A DNA stretch of 5,788 nt from Candidatus Hodarchaeota archaeon. Lineage in GTDB: Archaea; Asgardarchaeota; Heimdallarchaeia; Hodarchaeales; Hodarchaeaceae. The DNA is taken from the NCBI GenBank assembly GCA_030589605.1, contig JAUUVJ010000289.1, positions 1 through 5,788 of the forward strand, written 5' to 3'. Under the pieces are notes generated by a model that saw nothing but the letters and a program-made list of their open reading frames with translations, was not told the DNA's origin and searched no databases. Positions 5,194 to 5,788 of the stretch are shown in pieces. The position numbers were made by a program, and so were the translations under genes. Positions within the stretch are counted from its first letter, which is position 1. The number at the start of each line of letters is the position of its first letter.

Positions 5194-5788
5194 ATGAAAA
5201 CACCAAATCCCAATTTAAATCGAGTATTATCACGGGTTAAAAATAACATAATTATTGAACATTCCTCGCCTCCTAACGAAAAAAGACATCAAGTAAAGGT
5301 AATTGACCCTCAGCGTGAGTTTATTACTACAATTTTCCTACCTGCCCGTATTCCTGACATTTCTAACTTTTCTAATCTTTCACACACTGAAATATTAGGT
5401 ACTCTCCCTCCTGAAGCGTTAAAACTATTTGATAGGTTACGAAAACCTCAAAAAACATTAGTATACTTATGTAGATCTGGCGGGAAAGATATCATCATTC
5501 TAACACCTACCGGTGGAGGAAAAACCGAAGATGTATTGCTTCATGGGTTGGATTGCGTCTATGCGGATGATGACAAGTACATATTAGCATTTGTGCATTC
5601 TCGAGGTTTAGCGCGAACTCATAAACAAAAATTCACCCGATTAAGTAAACAATTGACTGAAGGATTAGAATTTTATGGTGGGTACTTTTATGGAGATAAA
5701 AAGGGGAAAAGTTTGCTTCGGGAAGGTATGAAACCATTTTCATTTCTTAATATCACTCCTTTAACCTTTGTAGGGTCTTTAATAAAAA
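5194..5788 (+). CDS. SF2 (DEAD/DEAH-type) helicase, N-terminal part, cut by the window edge
   Basis: An open frame runs from ATG 5194 to the end of the window (198 codons, no stop). A TGA closes the frame 21 bases upstream, so the start is well bounded. After a 75-residue N-terminal region comes a superfamily 2 helicase first lobe. Motif I/Walker A is IIILTPTGGGKTED, with Lys110 and Thr111 binding ATP. Motif Ia resembles YPT-ALA blocks (LAFVHSRGLARTHKQKF, 131-147). A YFYGDKKGKSLLREG segment matches the Y-x-GD...R stretch that follows in Lhr-like and DUF1998-type helicases, and FLNITPLTFVGSLIK (184-198) corresponds to the motif Ic 'TTP..L..LL' block. The DExH motif and the second lobe would lie beyond the edge. 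TPTGGGKTE is common in helicases of defence systems such as DISARM DrmA, but also in repair and RNA helicases. The gene lies directly right of the tnpB element with its own TATA-like box. Confidence 0.8.
   Translation, partial: MKTPNPNLNRVLSRVKNNIIIEHSSPPNEKRHQVKVIDPQREFITTIFLPARIPDISNFSNLSHTEILGTLPPEALKLFDRLRKPQKTLVYLCRSGGKDIIILTPTGGGKTEDVLLHGLDCVYADDDKYILAFVHSRGLARTHKQKFTRLSKQLTEGLEFYGGYFYGDKKGKSLLREGMKPFSFLNITPLTFVGSLIK

Noticed and set aside
5172..5242. ATG at 5172 as start of the helicase gene
   Set aside because: This frame stops after 23 codons (TAA at 5241-5243) and differs from the helicase frame, which starts at 5194.
1..5788. CRISPR array, tRNA or rRNA genes
   Set aside because: No regularly spaced repeats, cloverleaf-like sequences with a CCA-proximal T-loop motif, or conserved rRNA segments were seen on either strand.

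Overview
The window is AT-rich and looks archaeal. Several genes have TATA-like boxes 25-30 bases before a likely transcript start, T-rich stretches follow genes, and two genes encode small winged-helix DNA-binding proteins. GUG/UUG starts and occasional GGAG/AGGTG ribosome-binding sites also fit. An Asgard-like or other low-GC archaeon is possible, but no marker gene fixes the lineage. No rRNA, tRNA or CRISPR array was seen.

Left part (1-1508, minus strand): an intact polytopic membrane protein of the YdjM/DUF457 metal-dependent hydrolase type, with a cytosolic-looking zinc ribbon inserted before its last membrane segments. Directly downstream, with a good ribosome-binding site, lies a decayed gene carrying a frameshift and in-frame stops. 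The two probably once formed an operon.

Middle (1509-3193): a short plus-strand gene that appears to be an N-terminal remnant of a longer protein; a minus-strand 221-residue protein with two winged-helix-like regions; and a divergent plus-strand winged-helix protein of about 93-108 residues. The two regulator-like genes share a 164-bp control region with a TATA-like block readable in both directions and a short palindrome.

Right part (3194-4957): a non-coding stretch with a T-rich terminator, then an IS200/IS605-IS1341-type element with tnpB alone and no tnpA visible. The TnpB belongs to the variant group in which the usual RuvC-II glutamate and the zinc-finger cysteines are missing, and a glutamate before the YTSK motif probably replaces the former. 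The end of tnpB can fold into a hairpin plus a two-tier stem spanning the stop codon, a good candidate for the omega-RNA scaffold. A bulged hairpin about 150 bp before tnpB resembles an IS left end.

Right edge (5194-5788): a helicase gene that runs off the window. It has a clear Walker A motif and SF2 motif Ia/Ic-like blocks, and its start suits a leaderless transcript. The most interesting items are the atypical TnpB with its RNA candidate, the edge helicase (possibly a defence gene, which cannot be decided here) and the run of decayed genes suggesting an accessory region.
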